Shown here piece after piece: positions 48,434 through 60,366 of a stretch of 64,000 bases of DNA. Position numbers and translations under genes: made by a program. The notes below the pieces were generated by a model, which worked only from the letters and a program-made list of their open reading frames with translations, did no database searches and had not been told where the DNA came from. Every line of letters begins with the position of its first letter. Position 1 is the first letter of the stretch. The DNA comes from Gyrodactylus bullatarudis (Eukaryota > Platyhelminthes > Monogenea > Gyrodactylidea > Gyrodactylidae): assembly GCA_012064415.1 (NCBI GenBank), contig SSNU01000163.1, forward strand, positions 496,001 through 560,000. The letters run 5' to 3'.

Positions 48434-51400
48434 TTATTCCGGTTCATTTTCTGCTTCCTTGAAGGTGAAGATTTCAATTTTCTCAGAGAAATTGTTATTC
48501 CTGTTTAATTGATCCTCTTCGAGTAGTTTGAGGAATAAATTACTACCAATCACACGGAGACATTCATGAGAGTCAGTGTGGGTGTTCTTCTCACAAAAGT
48601 TCAAGTACGACTTGGGTATCTTATCCTGGACTGACATGAACAAAATGAACCATTCGATAAAATTGGCCTCAGTAAAACCCTGGAGGTTGATATCGTCGTT
48701 GGATCGAAAGGTCCAGTCGTGAGATAAATTTCTAACGGCATGTTTACGATGGAAGGTGTTGAAGAATTCCACTGCAGACATTTCATTGTGAATTCGAGAG
48801 AGATCAAGATCTGTCTCGCAACTGCCCGACTCTTGATCCTCTTTGAATTTGCGTCTTTTGGGCAAATACTTTGCCTTGAATGATCGATAGATGGAGGCGA
48901 TTCTAGACAAATGAGAAGAGCAATCAAGTCTTATTCCGTAGGGTTATAACTCATCAGTGTTGACATACCTTTCTTTGATGGGTATCACGAATACACCAAT
49001 TTGTGGTCCAAATATTATGAAGACAAATATACCTTGACCATAGATGAGGATAGAGTCGAGAAACTCTAGTATCACGTATACACCAAGTCTCACATCGTTG
49101 ATCAATCTCCAGCTTGTTAGAGAACAACACTAGGAGAAAATGTTTGCATGAGAAACAATAACAAATGGATTTTGCTCGATTTTCATTGGTTGGAAGACAC
49201 CAAACTTACTAGGAATAACGAGATGATTGTGTAGATGAAGAAGCACAAATACCGATTTATTGCGGCAATATTCTGTTCGTTTTCATTTTCAATAAGTGGT
49301 TTCCTATTGAATGGAGAATAAAAGAATCAATTGAATGTTATCAAAGAGGAAATCTAATTACTCAAAGTAATGTTTTCTTCTCTCTATTGAAAATAAGCTA
49401 ATCTCATTTTAGATTTTTTTTATTAACACAGCAACAAATAACAAAAACAAACAAACAATGAATCTTTCCATTTTTTTAAACTCTTTTTTTCAAATAAACG
49501 TTTGACATAGAAAACCAAATGGAAGGAGACATTATAAAACAGGTTCTTTATTGAAAATTTTTTTGAAAATTTAAAGTATGGTTACAGGTTGTTACAAAAT
49601 GTGAAATCTAACTTTTCACACCTGTAGGTGTTATAGATCGGATAAGCAAGAATCAACTCAAGGTGACAGATGTAAATGCGTTTCGTCCTGATTAAGACTC
49701 GTCAGTACACCATATACACCGGGTTCGAGTTATGGGAGTGTTGAGTAATAGGAGATGGACCAGGGGTTCTTGGTTAGAAGCGGGTGTACTAACGAATCCT
49801 AATTAGGACGAAACGCATCTGCCACCGCGAGTTGAATATTATTTGATTCTCTTATGGAATTGACACTTGCTTGTCCGATTTCACATGGATGTTGTTGTAA
49901 ACTGAGACCATGCTTGGCGAGTAGGTGAAATATTATTACATATTGAGTAAAAAAGTTTCATTTGAGATGTAAAACGGAAAAAACCGTGTTGAGATTGTAA
50001 TTGAAACATTGATTACAAAAACCATTAGAATTGCAGACTCCTATCTAAAATTTTACAGTTCTCAAATATCTGTAGGACAAGACATTCTAAAAAAGATTTT
50101 TCAGTTGCTGTGTGACCATCTAGTCTTCTTGCTTCGAAGAATAAGAAATCCAAGATAAAACACTACACTTTAGTCGTTTCGACTATTTCTACAAAATCTA
50201 AAAGCAAGCATAATCAACGTTATGGAACAGCTCTCTGAAGAAGTTCCTGGTTATTTAGGTTGTGGAGACAGAGTAGACAGACAATAAAGATTACCAAAAT
50301 GAGTCTGATGAGAGGTGAAATGAGACATGCAGAATCGACTGGAGAAGAGTAGAACATGCAAATTGACATAAAACTCAAGTGCAATTATAATTTGTTACCG
50401 TCTTTGATGTATTATAGGAATTTATCTTCCTAAAGTCGATTTACAAATGAAGATAATAAATGTTTCAATTGAAAATGATTCAATCTGCATTTCAAACATT
50501 TTTTGTCAATCTTTAATGAATCAAGTCTGAAATATGAAGTGAGTTTACAAATGACTGAAATGGAGCAACTCTACAAGAGAAACAACTGTCTCCAACTATA
50601 TAATAGATCATCATTTCAGATGGCAATGAACAAAAGATTCAGCACATTTTAAGACATAATGACTTGAAAAATTGAAGCAATCTATATAGTATTATCCTCT
50701 TTTCAACCAGAAGGAGTATTTTAATAAAAACTTTTTGCAGACAACAATCAATTCATTGGAAAATAATAATAATAATAATAATAGTATAAAATTCAATAGA
50801 AAGAGTAGGTTTTCGAGAAGTAGTTTCCACATACATAATTAAATGAATTTGCATCAATTCAGTAGACAAAAAAGAGCAGACATGAAAAAACAATTAAAAA
50901 TAACTAAAGACTTGAAATTACAAGTTGGATAATAGAAATTCTACAAATTACAAACAATCGAATTTTTCAAAGAAAAGAGACAGATAAAGTTATTTTTAAC
51001 AAAATAGTAGGTGGGGGTCGACATGTGGATCTTGGCAAAATGTCAAAGTAGTAATAGATTATATATAGGACCCCCTTCAGACGAGGTTTAATTGGTGTAT
51101 CAGGAATATTCCCTGATCCCTCAGGAATTAAATCAACTATCGTTGTCTTCAAAATTATCTTTGTCTATGGTTATGATGGCTTCAATTGGACAATTAATAA
51201 TCAATCATGAGATTCCACCAAGGACTCGTATCAGTCCACACTAGGCTAGGGTGAAATTTTTTTTTCTCCGAACAACTCACGAGAGGACTTACTTTTCTGA
51301 TAAATTTTAGTACTCAGATCATGTTTTGCATAATTTTGAAGCGTGAAAATCATTCTCCATTATGTCATTGCCCATTTTTCCCACAATATCCCACCGACAT

Positions 51401-54400
51401 GATAGAATAACGAAATTAACCATGAAGCTCCTCTTGATGATAAGATTACCATTTTTGAAGAAAAAATTTAAGAAACTCATTAAATGGCCAAGATATTCCG
51501 GATTTTAGTGATTGCGTAGTAAAAATTCATTGAAAATTGAGCGGCGATTTGAAAAATTCTCGATTTTTAAAACCGAATGACTTAATGGAGAAGCATTTTC
51601 GACACTTGCTTCAATACAAAATAATGCTTAGAATCGATAGTTCTATCAGAAAAGTTGGTTCTAATATGAGGTTAAAAATTTCACCCTAGCCTAGTCCACA
51701 CTAACCTTTGCTAAATATACATAAAGTATGGGCCAATTATTTTTACAACTTTGGAAACAGAAAGAAACAAGTTTTAAGAAAGATAAAAACACGTAAATGT
51801 TTATGCATATATGGGACAAATATATTGAGAAAGATGAGAGATAACTTACGTCAGCTTGGTTGAGTTTGCATACTAAATGTGCATTTGATGTGTTAAAAAT
51901 GAATGAATAAAATTGATAATCAAAACAAATGTCAGCATAATGATCGTAAAGAGACAGACAGCCCTCAAAAATAACAGTGAGAAGAGAATCAATCTCATTT
52001 TTCGAATAAAATATGAAAATCTAGTCGTAGCCACTAGATTAAGTTTTGATAAGAGTTCATTTTCAAGGGTTAAATGTAACGTACTAAAGCTATCTTAGAT
52101 TAACTAATCATAAGAATGTACTATTGGTTATTAAAAAATCTTTTTTCTTTCAAAGAATGAATTCATTGAAGATTTCAAGAGAGTGAATTCCCTTCTCAAT
52201 GAATAGAGTAAACATTTTTTTAATAAAAGGATTCTCTAAATTATTCTCTAATTTTTAGTTTCAAATGAGAGACTCATTCCTGTCGTACTCGGGAATGATA
52301 GAACCAATCAGAGGATATTATTGTACATTTTATTTATTATATATATCTAGCCGGTGTAATAGTCTGACGAGATCCGGTGAAATATAAGCTTTATTACTAA
52401 ATATCCACTTGACTTCCAAATTCTCTAATTGATATCTAATCAAGTGTAATCGGTTTGAAATGTATTATGTATTAGAGTAATAGGGGAGAGATATCATCTT
52501 GGTAAAATGTAGATAATTTCTGTACTTACATTGGATTCATTGTGCAAATGGGCCAGGTAGGATTCCTTCAGGCGTAGATTGATCATCTTCAATAGGAATA
52601 TCAAGGATCCGAATAGACAGACAAAGAGCCAGACAATCACGATAATCTCCTGATTTGGATGAAGATAATAAATTTTTCATATTTTTTTCGATAATTGGTA
52701 ACAAAGTCAGAGAGATAATTGAACAAAAAGAGCCTTACCTAAATCATCTATAGTCTTTTCTTTCCCAAAAACTGTTACAACTGAGAAAATGAAAGAGAAA
52801 AGTCGACGCTAGTTGATAGTCTAAATAATTCTCAGCTCATAGTTATAGCAGTAAGGAGTTCTAAGGAGACGGAAGTAGAAAACGTAAAAGTCTGAATAGA
52901 CAACCAACCGTATATAGACGAGTAGAATTGAATACAAGATAAACTACAAGGGAATGGAGGAAAAACATCTTGAAGAACTAATTCGAAATATGCCATTGTT
53001 CAAGTAGAAAGTGAGTTGATCCTTCCTCGTACTGACAGAGATGGATATTGATGCAGGTTGAAAAAGTTTAGACATTTACAAAGTTCCACTCAGGTTTAGT
53101 ATGAATAAAACGAAAAGCCAGTTCAAAGGCTGACGAAAGAAACTTTACACAGTGGAGGAAAACAAAAATGTTTAGCTTCTGTTAGCGAAATCTTCTTCCA
53201 TAGTTAGTATTAGACAGAAGATGGAAATTATCTCAATCAGAAAGATGGAATAATAATTGCTTACAATAAGTAGTTTGAAAGAGTAGAGACTTCCTTCTAT
53301 GAGTTAGTTAACATGAAGATGGGAATTTATGAACTTTTACTTTTGGTCACACTCTCACTTTGTAATAAGCAAAAATTTTCAACTCTAAGCTCAAAACATA
53401 TGGAAATTTGGCGCTATTTTGAGATTTGAAATATGACATGATTTCCTTGAAATTGATTGTTTCAAATTTTTTTTCTTCATATCGGGAAAATGGGCTAGAT
53501 TTCAAAAGTATCTTGATCAAATTTGATTTGAGAAGTTTGTAACAGTTATCAATTCCCATTTTCATACTACTTCTTGTTAGATTCAGTTAATTCTTTATTT
53601 TTAGGCTAATCCCAAAAATGTCCCCAAAAATTACACTTTTTTAATGCTTTTATTTTTTTTCCGTCTCGTGCATCTTATTTATTCTGTTCCAACTCCTTCA
53701 GATCTTCGACAAGAACATTGTAGTTTGTAGAAATTAACAACTCTTTTTATTTCACTATTTCGATCTTGAGAAACATAAAATAAATCTTCTTCAAGGGTTG
53801 AGAAAATTTGTAAAATTTTTGAGATTCGAATGATTAACTTTTGAGAGGGTTATTTTTGGAATTAACCCTTTATTTCTCAATTCCACTACCTAACACGTTA
53901 GAATGATATACACCCTAAAAAAGATAGTACAATATTGAATAGGTTAAAGAAATTTCGTTATGTTTTCGTTCTGACTCTACGGCGTTGCAAAAATAAAATG
54001 AAAAGAATCTTTCATCTGTACCTGATGTAGGCCGTAGGAGTAGAAGGGATTGGTTATATCCGAGGCTTCATTACTCTTCATCGCAAATGCAAGGATAGCA
54101 GCCAAAATTGGAGATCTGGAATAAAAAAAAGTGTTGGATCAATCTTTCTATTATCCACAAGGGAATAAAGCACACCTTTCAAATAAAGTTATTATACAAT
54201 TCTATTTTTAGAAGTGTCTCTTGTAAAAATAAAGAGAAGGGAATGTTTGTGGAAAGACAATCGTTACGCTGACTATAATTATAATTATCAGAGACAAGAG
54301 AGGGAATTTTTTACTATGCAATAATGCAGTTCTTTTTTCATCCTTGTTTTACATGGACAATATACTGTTTATACTGTTTTTTTCTCTCCTATATCTAATA

Positions 54401-57400
54401 CAGATATCTGTAGTTATAGTTATATAAAGAGACACACTTAGAGAGAGAGATCGTAATGTGATCCAGTTATGTTTGAGAGGCGAAAAAAAGTTTTATTTTT
54501 ATTCATATCAAAAATCAATAATCAATTTCATTGCAATAAAAGAGAGACAGAACTGGGAAAATAACATAACATTGTCAACATGCAAGTGAAAATAAGTGTG
54601 ATTTGTAATAAAATTTATTAAAACATGGGTCAATATTGGAATTCTCAGCCATGGTCATCCAAACCTTTCGACGGTGATTGTCTTCACACGCCTTCTTCAG
54701 TGATACGACAAGTTTATTAAAAACAAAATAATTTTTATATACTTTCATGATCTCATCCCTATCAAAGAAGATAAAAACAGTACCACTGAAGAAGGCGTGT
54801 GAAGACAATCACCGTGGAAAGGTTGGATTCAGCTTTTTGGCAAAAGAAGGAAGTTAAATTAAATCTGATGAAAAATTATAACTCTATCATTTTATGATTA
54901 ACAAAGTATTCTCTAATCTGATTGGACAAAACTGATAGGGATGAGATCATGAAAGTATATAAATAGTATTTTGTTTTTGATAAACTTGTCGTATCACTGA
55001 AGAAGGCGTGTGAAGACAATCACCGTGGAAAGGTTTGGATGACCATGGCTGAGAATTCAAATATTGACCCAATTTTTAATAAATTTTATTATAAAACTCA
55101 TCTCAGATCATTTTTCACTGATTGGGAAAGTGTGATTTATCTTTGGAATAAGGGAATTTCTAGCTATGGATAATTAAAGGATCCTAAAGTATACTTATTC
55201 ATGGTACATTTCACCATCTTGGGAATTTTGGTTCTGAATACATTCCCTCAGACGAGGCATTAATTACATTGAAAATCCTAATGTAATGTAAATATGTTTC
55301 TCATCCTGTTCTAGTGAGGGAAAGAAATTTCAGAATCCCACTAGGTTATTTCTACCGTATAGATCATTCTAGCAACTCATTATTGTTCCTCTGAGCCTCA
55401 GGAAATACTTCTATTACTACCCATTCGATGAAAAATCTATTAATCTTCTGGAATACGCACATTCGTTAAACGAGTGCAAAACTAATTCAAAGCGAGTTGA
55501 ATTTTTCCAAAAATAAGATTTTTGCTTAAAACGTTTTTTTGAAATTCTATTTCCCAAGGTCATAGATAAAAAGTAAAAAGATTTTTATCCAGTAACCATG
55601 CATGAACTCTATCTAGGGACAGACAAAAGTTTTATGCGAGTCATGGAAGTAAATTCCCTATAACGAATATTAAGGAATTATAAACTTTGAACATCCTTGA
55701 GTTCTCATTCTAAATTATTCATAGCTGTTTATTATTAAAATAATCTGTGATTAATTTCTAACCAATCTTCTATTTACACTTCTTTGTTCTTTCTAGCAGA
55801 GAGTCAACTTAAAGCAGGTTTAAGGCTTTGAATTTATTTTTATTCTCTCTCAAGTGATCTCTTACTAATCAAACTAGTGTAAATCAGTGTTCTGGGTATT
55901 GAAGAATTCTTGATCAATTTTACTGGTACAAGTTTACACGACCAAAGACCCGTAGATAGATAGATGACAAGTCTATCATCACTCAGATAAAGTGTAGATT
56001 TGAAAAACTTTAAATAAACAAGAGCTACTTCAAGAACCTGCCTGCATACTAACCCTACTCCGGTGATGATAAGTATCAGGTTTATTGAACTAATTGGTAT
56101 CTTCATATTTCTAGTTATTTGTTGTTGGAGTTGGAGATACTTCAAGATGACCAGGAACACTGACCACAATCTGGTACCGAGCATGCCGACAAATATGAAG
56201 AAGAATGCCACCGTTTGAATATAACCATCTAAAGGGTGAGAATTAAAAAAAAGATTAAATTCCAAGGCCTACTTGTTTCCTTTGTGAGGCTGATTTGTGA
56301 GAGGAAGTTGCCAAAGCACATGGTTATCGTGAATATGCACATAAAGTTGAGGGCCCAACGTACGTAATAATACTTTGTCTTGTCATTCTTCCATACTTTA
56401 ATGAGTGTCCAAATCTGTGTTATGAGATAAAACAAGTCAAATGGGCACTCTGTAGACAGTTGTTGGTGAATTAATTAAAAATGATATTAATCTGCTCAAA
56501 CTATATGGTCATAGCGATGAAAATTTCATTTACTTTGAAAAAATCCGAAAAATATCAAATGGACCAATAGAAATGCACCACTTATTTTATCACATATTTT
56601 ATATAAAATGCAATTGTAAATCTAACTTAATTTTAGAAATGAATAAAGCAGAGCCAGGATTCGAGGCCAAGCCTATCTTTGCTACGAAGTCTACTTGAGA
56701 CTGCCATTGGTCAAGAAGACTAACTTTATCAGATTTTTAATTTACTCATAGTACAGACTAATAAAAGAATCAAATGTGACTTATGTAAATATCCAGTAGA
56801 GTAAAACGAAATTATTTTTTCAAACAATTTTCTTCCAATAGATTCTCTAATGAAGAATCTTTATGCTCTGTAATCGCCGTTTTCGAAAACTACTTTTGAA
56901 AATTTTTGCATAAGTATTTTCCCTGAAATCATTACTTTTTCCTAAATTGACCTGATTTTATCAGGTTGTATTCAGAATATATTTAACATTGATTTGAAAT
57001 GAAAACCTGATTTAAAGAGATCATTGCGTGTTCAATAATTCTAAATCTATCATTTCTCGTAGTAAAATTCATTGAAAAATGATGGCGCAAATTTGAAAAT
57101 TTTACGTCATCAATTGAAATTATGCATGTCCTCTAAATCAAATGAAAACATAAACTCTAAAAGTTAAAAACTATGTCTTACCCTAATATACAGCCCCAAT
57201 ATATTATGGGTCTATTAGAAATCTAAAATTACAGTAAAATTACCAATAATAAATACATATAGTTGCATTCTGAGAATTCATAAAAGACTAATTGAAATCA
57301 ACTAATATTCAAAGGATGCAGTATTCTTTGAGCTGATCTTTATTTGTGCGATAAAATCACAGATGTATATTTTCATAAAGATAATACATAGGAATCAATG

Positions 57401-59889
57401 GCTGGAAAGATTGCGTAGCATGTAATAATACTACTAATGTAAAATGGTAGAATAAAATTGAGCCAAGTCCAGAAAAGAAAGAAAACATTACTCAGTTTAC
57501 AAAATGAATTATCTAATCTAAAATCTGATAAGCATGGGTCTCTTTAGCAGTAGTATATTTTACGGTTTGAAAAGATCAATGAAAAACTAAATTCCAATTC
57601 TAATTTATCATGATGCATTCCGATTGTTTATGAAAATTGCAACAAAATCAGACCAAGATTAAAGATGGATAAGGCCTGGCGAAATATGTATTACTCTTCG
57701 ATACGTTCTTTAAAAACATTGAATAATAAATTTTAATTAAAACTACAGAGAGTATTTAAAAAATTCTAATTGATTTAATTCATTGGATGAAATTCCATCT
57801 TCTATGAATATGGTAGAATTTGGTATGATAGTCAGAAAAACATTAACTGAATCAAGATGGCAATTCTTTCAATTCAAGTTTTCAAAAAAAGTTGTAATTC
57901 ATTCTCAAGATCAGCCATTTTGTCTCTGCTTCAGTTAGAAGGAATCCCTTGATGAGTTATTAATTTATTAACAAGTTATTGTAATTTTTTCACTGCGTGT
58001 GTTAATAATGATATCATAAGAGAGTTCAAACATGTTTATTATTTAATGAATAATAAGAATAGTGTAAATGCTCAACTCAAGACTTTGTGAATTAAACATG
58101 ACCTAATTACTCTGATCAGTCATGACTCATTTTTGTAGTAATTGAGGAGTTCAGATAAAAGAGAGGTTACTTGGTCTCTCTAACTTAAAAGGTTCTAACT
58201 ATTGAACTTAGATTATGTCTAGGATAATATCACAATTTTGTACTTTTATAAATATATAACAAGAGCAGTAAATAAATTTACATGGAAAACTAAAATTAGA
58301 GTGTGGGAAAATCTATGGTCGCTAAAGAAAGACCTAGTTATTTTTTGTCAAGAGATGATCATCAATACTTACTAAGCAGATTAGACTTAGTATTGACACC
58401 CAGTTCATTGTGGGACGGACTTCGGTCTGGTATTTTTCAATATGCTTTGAATCATAGAACATGACAACAGTAGCATAGATGATAACAACAGGTCCAAATA
58501 AACATGTACACACTACAACACCGGTGGATATCTATGGAGAAAAAAAGAAGATGGTCAGCTTAATTCTTAGATTAAAAGAAGAAAAATTTAGGTTAGATTT
58601 TTATTACCTCTAGATATTTTATGGGGGTGAAAACAAGAGTTTATCTCTCACCTGCCAATCACTGGCATCCTTTCAAAGAATTGAGGGTGTCAAAATGACC
58701 AGTTGTCACATGATTTTTAAGTGATAAAAACATGTTAAGTTGGATGACATGAAATTATGATCCATATAAGAAATAGGTCATTTTTCTAATCTTGAAAATC
58801 AAACACTTTGCAATGATTTCAATTTTAAAATCAAAAAAATAAGTGCGTTAATCAAACTCACAACATCACTGAAAGCGCCGTATTCATAGGCGATTAGAAA
58901 GACAGCCGGTGATGTTGGACTGGTGCCGTAGAGAAATGCAAACGTTGTAAAATTGGATAGGTAGGGTACGACGTTTGAGTTGCCACAAAATGATAGCACA
59001 TAATTGGTAAATTGTCTCATAATGAAGGGAGATACAATGCTAAAGTTTAATCAGCTTAAAGAAAAAACATACAACTTGACAATAATCAGACAGCTGAGAG
59101 ATAGAATCGCTGAAGACTTGAGACGACCCATCTTTCCTATCATTGAGAAACCGAGAAAGAACAAGGCTGTCGAGGGAAAGGAATCAGCAACAACCTTGAG
59201 AATGTTTGTCATAAAGTCTGGTATGTACGATTTGAAGAGAATGTTAAAGATAATTCCCAAGGATGTCATAAAGAATAAGGGGTTCGAGAATATTCTTATA
59301 AGCACCTAAAATCATGAGAGGAAAAATATCTTACAGAGCAGAATTTTTGGGTTGTCGTAGAATTTTGAAATTCCTGTGAATTGTGCGAGGTTTTTGAGAA
59401 TTCCCATTCCAAGAAGAAATAGGAAAACGTGCATGGAATTATCATTTGCACAGGACTGAGAAGATAGACATAAATTTCCAGGTTGGGAAACATTGACTTT
59501 ACTGCAAGAGAAACAAAAATCAACATGATTTACTTACAGACGGGCAAGAATATTGAAAAATCATTAGTTTGGGTACAGAAAAGTCCGATAATACTGGCTG
59601 TGCCCAGGTTTCTAGGCCTTACAATGATGGCACAAAAGATGAAGACGGAAAAGTAAAGAATCAATTTCGCCACTGCTATCGATGCTATAAGAGACCAATT
59701 AACATCTTCGACATTTATGTGGAACATGGCGTTAAATAACAAACAAGGTAGGGCGAATTTAGCAACGTAGAGACCAATGCCAGATGCTTGCCTGGCATCG
59801 ACTAACTTTATTAACCCGCAAAAGAATCCAAATATTATGAGGGAAAAGGTTTGGATAATTGAAGGAACTATATTGGAGACTAGAGACAT
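48434..59889 (-). CDS. GPR155: GPR155 / LYCHOS homologue (13 exons)
   Basis: LYCHOS is a lysosomal membrane protein joining a PIN-like transporter domain to a GPCR-like domain and a C-terminal DEP domain; in mammals it senses cholesterol and signals to mTORC1. Exons (high to low): 59889-59538, 59501-59335, 59305-59073, 59039-58862, 58531-58373, 56447-56273, 56228-56054, 54115-54022, 52649-52530, 51872-51850, 49303-49210, 49129-48969, 48902-48434; phases agree and give 799 aa (human 870). Matching blocks: TQTNDFSIFLPV, SNPLFFMTSLGIIFN, LFFLGFSMIGKMGRLKSSA, NFTTFAFLYGTSPTSPAVF, NFLSQISLTKET, YSYGLHQ, TSWRLINDVRLGVYVILEF and a DEP-like end (EFFNTFHRKH). The four 5' introns are 29-36 nt plus one of 330 nt; 3' introns reach 2.5 kb and hold transposons. 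Exon 10 is a 23-nt microexon. Confidence 0.92.
49662..49715 (-). ncRNA. Hammerhead ribozyme motif, intact core
   Basis: On the minus strand: GGTGTA, CTGACGA, a 5-bp stem II (GTCTT paired with AGGAC over a 4-nt loop), GAAA, CGCAT, then C and TGTCACC. Stem I pairs GGTGTA with TGTCACC over one bulge. All conserved bases are present. The stem III region has a 6-nt insertion compared with the copy at 49783. Confidence 0.65.
49783..49828 (+). ncRNA. Hammerhead ribozyme motif, mutated core
   Basis: GGTGTA, CTAACGA (core G changed to A), stem II TCCTAATTAGGA, GAAA, CGCAT, C, TGCCACC. The stems are kept but the core substitution should abolish cleavage. Confidence 0.6.
50767..50788. repeat. AAT trinucleotide microsatellite
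   Basis: Tandem aat units, seven or so, in a GPR155 intron. Confidence 0.85.
51243..51692. mobile_element. 450-bp MITE with 10-bp target-site duplication
   Basis: Perfect 19-bp TIRs AGGCTAGGGTGAAATTTTT at both ends, flanked on each side by AGTCCACACT (51233-51242 and 51693-51702). It has no coding capacity. A direct duplication of 10 bp fits Mutator-like or similar superfamilies. The insertion looks recent because TIRs and duplication are intact. It lies in a GPR155 intron. Confidence 0.8.
52359..52398 (+). ncRNA. Hammerhead-ribozyme-like motif 5
   Basis: AGT, CTGACGA, GATCCGGT, GAAA, a partly paired stem III around AAGCTTTAT, T, ACT. Upstream lie CCAATCAGAGG (about 52302) and a TATATATAT box (about 52340). 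Same general layout as motifs 1 and 3 between paralogues A and B. Confidence 0.45.
53304..53573. mobile_element. MITE-like element with imperfect TIRs
   Basis: Left ATGAAGATGGGAATTTATGA and right (reverse complement) ATGAAAATGGGAATTGATAA bound about 265 bp of AT-rich DNA. The left-end sequence recurs at 16342, and a relative is at 5817. Lies in a GPR155 intron. Confidence 0.5.
54665..54705 (-). ncRNA. Hammerhead-variant-like motif in Penelope terminal repeat
   Basis: Minus strand CTGAAGA (54699-54693), bulged stem and GAAA (54668-54665), identical in layout to the copy at 33364-33405. Confidence 0.4.
54997..55040 (+). ncRNA. Hammerhead-variant-like motif, altered
   Basis: CTGAAGA at 54997-55003, but the closing base before GAAA is G (GTGGAAA), breaking the last stem II pair. 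Probably inactive. Confidence 0.35.
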
Positions 59890-59915
59890 TTTGTTGGAGT
59901 CACTTGAAGTCTTTT

Positions 59916-60254
59916 TTAAATGACGTTATAGCCTTTATTTCGTAATTCTTGTAAGGAGCATCCAATAAAAGAGGAAGTTCGAACATCAATTTCACCAGGT
60001 TCTAGTTCGTCAAACTCGTAGATGAGGTTGTAACAATTTTGACTGACGCACTTTCTGGAACAGTTAATCAGGTCTAATTCAGAGGTAAAATTTTGATTGT
60101 TTCTTGTACAGCTATCAAAACAGTTCTTGTATTCTCTTTTGAAGATTTGTTCGTTTCTTGCTTTCTTTTTGTAAGTGTAACGAGGGTATGAAAACCTTGA
60201 TGCTAGTGCTATTGATACTATTATAGCCAAGAATAGAAAATTCTGTAGAAGCAT
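59916..60254 (-). CDS. Small secreted or ER-type protein with CX3C pairs (112 aa)
   Basis: The N-terminus (LLQNFLFLAIIVSIALASR) is a good signal peptide or anchor. The mature part has C45-x3-C49, C65-x3-C69, C74 and C99, with a well-formed segment CYNLIYEFDELEPGEIDVR. The paired CX3C spacing with 15 residues between recalls small Tim proteins, but the signal-like N-terminus argues against that. Family not recognised. Its stop codon is 26 nt before the GPR155 start on the same strand, so the two may share a transcript. Divergent to the nuclear receptor gene. Confidence 0.7.
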   Translation of the reverse strand: MLLQNFLFLAIIVSIALASRFSYPRYTYKKKARNEQIFKREYKNCFDSCTRNNQNFTSELDLINCSRKCVSQNCYNLIYEFDELEPGEIDVRTSSFIGCSLQELRNKGYNVI

Positions 60255-60366
60255 AAACTTGAATTCCCAGTTTTTTTATTAAAACACTAACTTTGTCATG
60301 TTTGCAGAGTTTGAATAAATAAAAGTTTTAACTGAAAAAGTTGAATTGCCTTAAAATTCCCAAATA
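60255..60366. promoter_or_regulatory. Probable bidirectional promoter, secreted protein / nuclear receptor
   Basis: 112 bp between divergent starts. It may also drive GPR155 if that gene is downstream in one transcript. Confidence 0.4.

Larger units (their letters stand above)
49600..49940. mobile_element. Penelope-like terminal repeats in inverted pair, GPR155 intron
   Basis: Two related segments sit head to head around a spacer of about 70 bp, each with a hammerhead core. The right one continues into the tail CTTATGGAATTGACA (about 49854), shared with the Penelope-like remnant at about 34071. No protein remnant seen here. Boundaries approximate. Confidence 0.55.
54606..55105 (+). mobile_element. 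5'-truncated Penelope-like retroelement in a GPR155 intron
   Basis: Plus-strand order: the last codons of the endonuclease end (WIQLFGKRRKLN and stop, 54834-54857), a 3' region, then the terminal repeat with TATA box and CTGAAGA motif (54940-55100). It is preceded by an inverted terminal copy (54606-54765) and a short direct piece (54780-54815). Sequence is nearly the same as the copy at 33300-33960. In two of the three motif copies the base before GAAA is G rather than C. Confidence 0.7.
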
